NCBI GenBank assembly: GCA_016182845.1
Contig: JACPFT010000010.1
Location: forward strand, 230,655-294,654
From: Gammaproteobacteria bacterium
Lineage (GTDB): Bacteria; Pseudomonadota; Gammaproteobacteria; Enterobacterales; Permianibacteraceae
Direction of reading: 5' to 3'
DNA: 64,000 bases
The notes under the pieces were generated by a model. It was given only the letters and a program-made list of their open reading frames with translations, had not been told where the DNA came from and ran no database searches. Numbering within the stretch: the first letter of the stretch is position 1; each line of letters starts with the position of its first letter. Both the position numbers and the translations under genes were made by a program. This document shows, piece after piece, positions 61,753 to 64,000 of the stretch.

Positions 61753-63090
61753 TCAGGCTCCACGCACCCGCCGCGCTTCCGCCATCAGGGCCTCGATGCT
61801 CTCGATGTCCTTGGGCACGCCATGGCTCAGGACCTCGTGGCCGGTCTTGGTGACCAGGACATCGTCCTCGATGCGCACGCCCATGCCCTGCCATTTCTTG
61901 GCCAGTCCCTTCGTCCCCGGTGCGAAATAAAGCCCAGGTTCGACCGTCAGCACCATGCCCGGCTCCAGGATCCGGGATTCGCCGGCGATGGTGTAATCGC
62001 CGACGTCATGCACGTCCAGGCCGATCCAGTGCCCGGTCTTGTGCAGGCTATAGGGCTTGTGGGCCTCTTTCACCAGGAGATCGGCGACCCGGCCCTTGAG
62101 GATGCCCAACTCCACCAGGCCCTCGGTCAATACGCGCACCGAGGTCTCGTGGATCAGGGACCAGGGTATGCCCGGTCGGATGACCGCGATGGCGGCCAGC
62201 TGGGCCTTCAGCACCAGGCCGTAGACGGCGCGCTGGGCGGCACTGAATTTCCCATTCACCGGAAATGTGCGGGTGATATCCGAGGCATAGCCCTGGTATT
62301 CCGCGCCGGCATCGATCAGCAGCAGCTCGCCGTCCTTCAGCTCCTGGTCGTTCTCGTTGTAGTGCAGGATGCAGGCATTCTCGCCGCCGGCCACGATGCA
62401 GTTATAGGCCGGGTGGCGGCAGCCGTGCAGGGCGAACTCGTGCAGGATCTCCGCCTCCATCTGGGCCTCCGTGCGCCCCGGCTCGGCATAGCACATGGCT
62501 CGGCAATGAGCCTTGGCGGCGGTCTCGGCGGCATGGCGCATGGCCTTGAGCTCGGCCGCCGACTTGAACAAACGCATATCGTGCAGCAGATGGCGCAGCT
62601 CCACCATCTCGCCCACCGCCAGGGCGCCCTGCTTGACCTTGCCGCGCAGGGTGTTGACCCAGGCCATGACCTGGGCATCGAATTCGGCGTTGACGCCCAT
62701 GGCGTAGTGGATCTGATCGCGGCCCTCAAGAAGGCCGGGCAGGATTTCGTCGATGTCGGCGATGGGGAAGGCGTCGTCGAAGCCGAAGCGGGCGATGGCG
62801 CCCTCCTGGCCGGTGCGCCGGCCATGCCAGGTCTCGGCGGCCGGATCCCGCTCGCGGTTGAACAACACCACCTCGCCATGCGCCCGGCCCGGAATCAGCA
62901 CCAGGACCGAATCCGGCTCGTGGTAACCGGTCAAGTACCAGAAATCGGAGTCCTGGCGGAACAGGTAATGGGTGTCGCGAGAACGCACCGCCTCATGGGC
63001 CGAGGGGACGATGGCGATGGAGTTCTTACCCATCTGGGCCATGAGGCGCTTGCGGCGGCGGGCGTGTTCTTTCAGATCCATGGGCGGCAT
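61753..63090 (-). CDS. pepP: Xaa-Pro aminopeptidase PepP
   Basis: An M24B metallopeptidase that removes N-terminal residues preceding proline. The 445-residue protein has the N-terminal AMP_N domain (MDLKEHARRRKRLMAQMG, YLTGYHEPDSVLVL) and the pita-bread domain with metal ligands Asp in LIDAGAEYQGYASDITRTFP, His in KTGHWIGLDVHDVG, Glu in VEPGLYF and Glu in GVRIEDDVLVT. Start chosen at 63090 (MPPMDLKEH) because AAGAAGAG lies just upstream; MDLKEH at 63081 is the alternative. Confidence 0.94.
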   Translation of the reverse strand: MPPMDLKEHARRRKRLMAQMGKNSIAIVPSAHEAVRSRDTHYLFRQDSDFWYLTGYHEPDSVLVLIPGRAHGEVVLFNRERDPAAETWHGRRTGQEGAIARFGFDDAFPIADIDEILPGLLEGRDQIHYAMGVNAEFDAQVMAWVNTLRGKVKQGALAVGEMVELRHLLHDMRLFKSAAELKAMRHAAETAAKAHCRAMCYAEPGRTEAQMEAEILHEFALHGCRHPAYNCIVAGGENACILHYNENDQELKDGELLLIDAGAEYQGYASDITRTFPVNGKFSAAQRAVYGLVLKAQLAAIAVIRPGIPWSLIHETSVRVLTEGLVELGILKGRVADLLVKEAHKPYSLHKTGHWIGLDVHDVGDYTIAGESRILEPGMVLTVEPGLYFAPGTKGLAKKWQGMGVRIEDDVLVTKTGHEVLSHGVPKDIESIEALMAEARRVRGA

Positions 63091-63136
63091 GCTCTTCTTG
63101 TTTTTCACAGGCTCCGGGCGAACGGCGAGGGAGGGC

Positions 63137-63700
63137 TCAGTGCACCGACGCCGTGGACTCCTTGGCCGGCTTCTGGCCCAGCTCGGCATAGATCAGCTGG
63201 GCCGAGAGGCGCACGTGCTCGGCGACTTCCATATAGGCGGTCTCCATCTCCTCGTTCTCCTCCACGTCCCGGTCGATCTGGGAAATGGCCGAGAGATCCT
63301 TGAGCGCCTCGTTGACGTCGTCGGACAGGGCCTCGCCCTTGGGCGCCACGGAGAAGCCCGCCAGGAAGCCCTGGCACCACAGGCCCAGGGCCTCCAGGCG
63401 CTCGGGCAGTGCGCCATCCTCGTCGGGCAGGTAGAGCTCCAGGCCGAAGCTCATCTCGGCAAAGCCCTGACAAACCAGGGCATGGAGCTGCTCCACCGCC
63501 GGCAGGGCGGCATCGGGCAGTGCCTCGCTGTCATTGAGCAGGGTGATGAGGGCCGGGCGCCAGGAGGCATCGGCCAGGGGATGGCCGCCGGCGATGAGGC
63601 CGGCGAGAAAGCCATGCACTTCGGCCGGGGTCAGATAACCGCCGGCGGCGGGCGCCAGGGCCTGCTCGACCTCGGCGTAGGGGGGGAATTCCTGGCTCAT
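63137..63700 (-). CDS. ygfB: YgfB family (UPF0149) protein
   Basis: A 187-residue helical protein: YLTPAEVHGFLAGLIAGGH, LEALGLWCQGFLAGFSVAPK and SAISQIDRDVEENEEMETAY MEVAEHVRLSAQLIYAE are the UPF0149 landmarks. It lies upstream of pepP and ubiH, as in E. coli. Its role has been linked to regulation in Pseudomonas but is not settled. The start at 63700 (MSQEFPPYAEVEQAL) is preferred to an in-frame upstream ATG because it matches the family start. Confidence 0.92.
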   Translation of the reverse strand: MSQEFPPYAEVEQALAPAAGGYLTPAEVHGFLAGLIAGGHPLADASWRPALITLLNDSEALPDAALPAVEQLHALVCQGFAEMSFGLELYLPDEDGALPERLEALGLWCQGFLAGFSVAPKGEALSDDVNEALKDLSAISQIDRDVEENEEMETAYMEVAEHVRLSAQLIYAELGQKPAKESTASVH

Positions 63701-63770
63701 CTCAGGCTCTTTGGCAAAGGGAAAACCCGATCCTAACACAGGGTGCGCGCGGGAAAGCCACGGCCCCTGT

Positions 63771-63875
63771 AGGTCCGACTTCAGGCGTAGGTCGGGTTAG
63801 GCCGCAGGCCGTAACCCGACATTCCCGCCGGACCGCCAAGATGTCGGGTTACGCCTTTCGGCTAACCCGACCTTG
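63771..63875. repeat. Mixed REP cluster at the right end
   Basis: A GTAGGTCCGACTTCAGG half-arm is followed by GTAGGTCGGGTTAGGCCGCA, GTAACCCGACATT, ATGTCGGGTTACGCC and GGCTAACCCGACCTT, so the GTAGGTCC and GTCGGGTTA families meet here. The 300 bp right of ygfB hold nothing else convincing; on the reverse strand 63878-63985 reads open for about 35 codons (ending in AAIKGGYGIQAPFTQERLEQ) but its beginning is off the window or broken by a stop. Confidence 0.7.
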
Positions 63876-64000
63876 TATTCTGAATTTGCTCAAGTCGCTC
63901 TTGAGTAAAGGGAGCCTGGATGCCGTACCCGCCCTTGATCGCTGCGGTCGAGACGTAGATTTCGCACCAGATTTCCCGCTTTCACTTGCCCTCCATCGAA

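Noticed and set aside
63878..63985. Partial gene on the reverse strand at the right edge
   Set aside because: About 35 open codons only, with a stop just upstream within the window and no recognisable family.
1..64000. CRISPR array or prophage
   Set aside because: No regularly spaced repeats with unique spacers and no phage structural or integrase genes were seen; the 30-bp tandem array at 55234 has no spacers.

Overview
The window (64 kb, GC-rich, densely coded) looks like chromosome of a Gammaproteobacterium. The evidence is the biotin order bioF-bioH-bioC-bioD with a BioH esterase, the ygfB-pepP-ubiH operon of ubiquinone synthesis, an oligopeptidase B, Dam methylase and RsuA. A fused aspartate kinase/diaminopimelate decarboxylase is best known to me from Xanthomonadales and related lineages, but I cannot name the genus. 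Other genes suggest a polyhydroxyalkanoate-storing, chemotactic, ubiquinone-respiring free-living bacterium. No rRNA, tRNA, CRISPR array, prophage or complete insertion sequence was seen.

Layout. 1-3.2 kb: end of bioF, then bioH, bioC, bioD. 3.3-7 kb: a small FlgG-tail-like protein, a SprA-family HExxH protein, dam, rsuA, a secreted esterase. 7.2-8.1 kb: two less GC-rich orphan genes. 8.7-11.5 kb: PHA locus (phaC, phaJ, divergent phasin). 11.6-23.3 kb: lepB, small proteins, a secreted M14 carboxypeptidase, class II DAHP synthase, a large tandem-PilZ protein, the LysC-LysA fusion and a secreted orphan. 23.3-25.6 kb: a chemoreceptor between two STAS proteins. 25.7-28.6 kb: three-gene proton-translocating transhydrogenase. 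29-32.3 kb: YigZ, a PadR regulator with a membrane partner, a phosphatase. 32.4-40.4 kb: a lipoprotein peptidase, an ECF sigma factor with a cupin partner, and a HupE/TPR/lipoprotein/DUF4331 operon next to an RskA-like anti-sigma factor. 40.5-49.1 kb: a HisA-like enzyme, a CRP-type regulator, small envelope proteins, a penicillin-binding-fold hydrolase and a 1,486-residue propeller-kinase-receiver-cyclase. 49.5-55.2 kb: AGPS-like FAD enzyme, GlpD-like dehydrogenase, FGGY kinase and a Cys-rich orphan. 55.4-60 kb: a LVIVD/Calx-beta secreted protein and oligopeptidase B. 60.6-63.7 kb: ubiH, pepP, ygfB.

What stands out is the repeat content and the signalling. Two near-identical 265-bp MITE-like elements with 19-bp terminal inverted repeats and TA duplications lie 30 kb apart in opposite orientation. 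Two larger mosaic elements (about 460 and 380 bp) also have terminal inverted repeats. Several families of short REP-like inverted repeats fill the intergenic gaps, and in at least six genes the stop codon lies inside a repeat. The giant hybrid kinase ends in a class III cyclase with unusual substrate-site residues, and a CRP-type regulator with an intact cyclic-nucleotide pocket lies 2.4 kb away. Two secreted proteins carry GlyGly-CTERM tails, which predicts a rhombosortase elsewhere in the genome.
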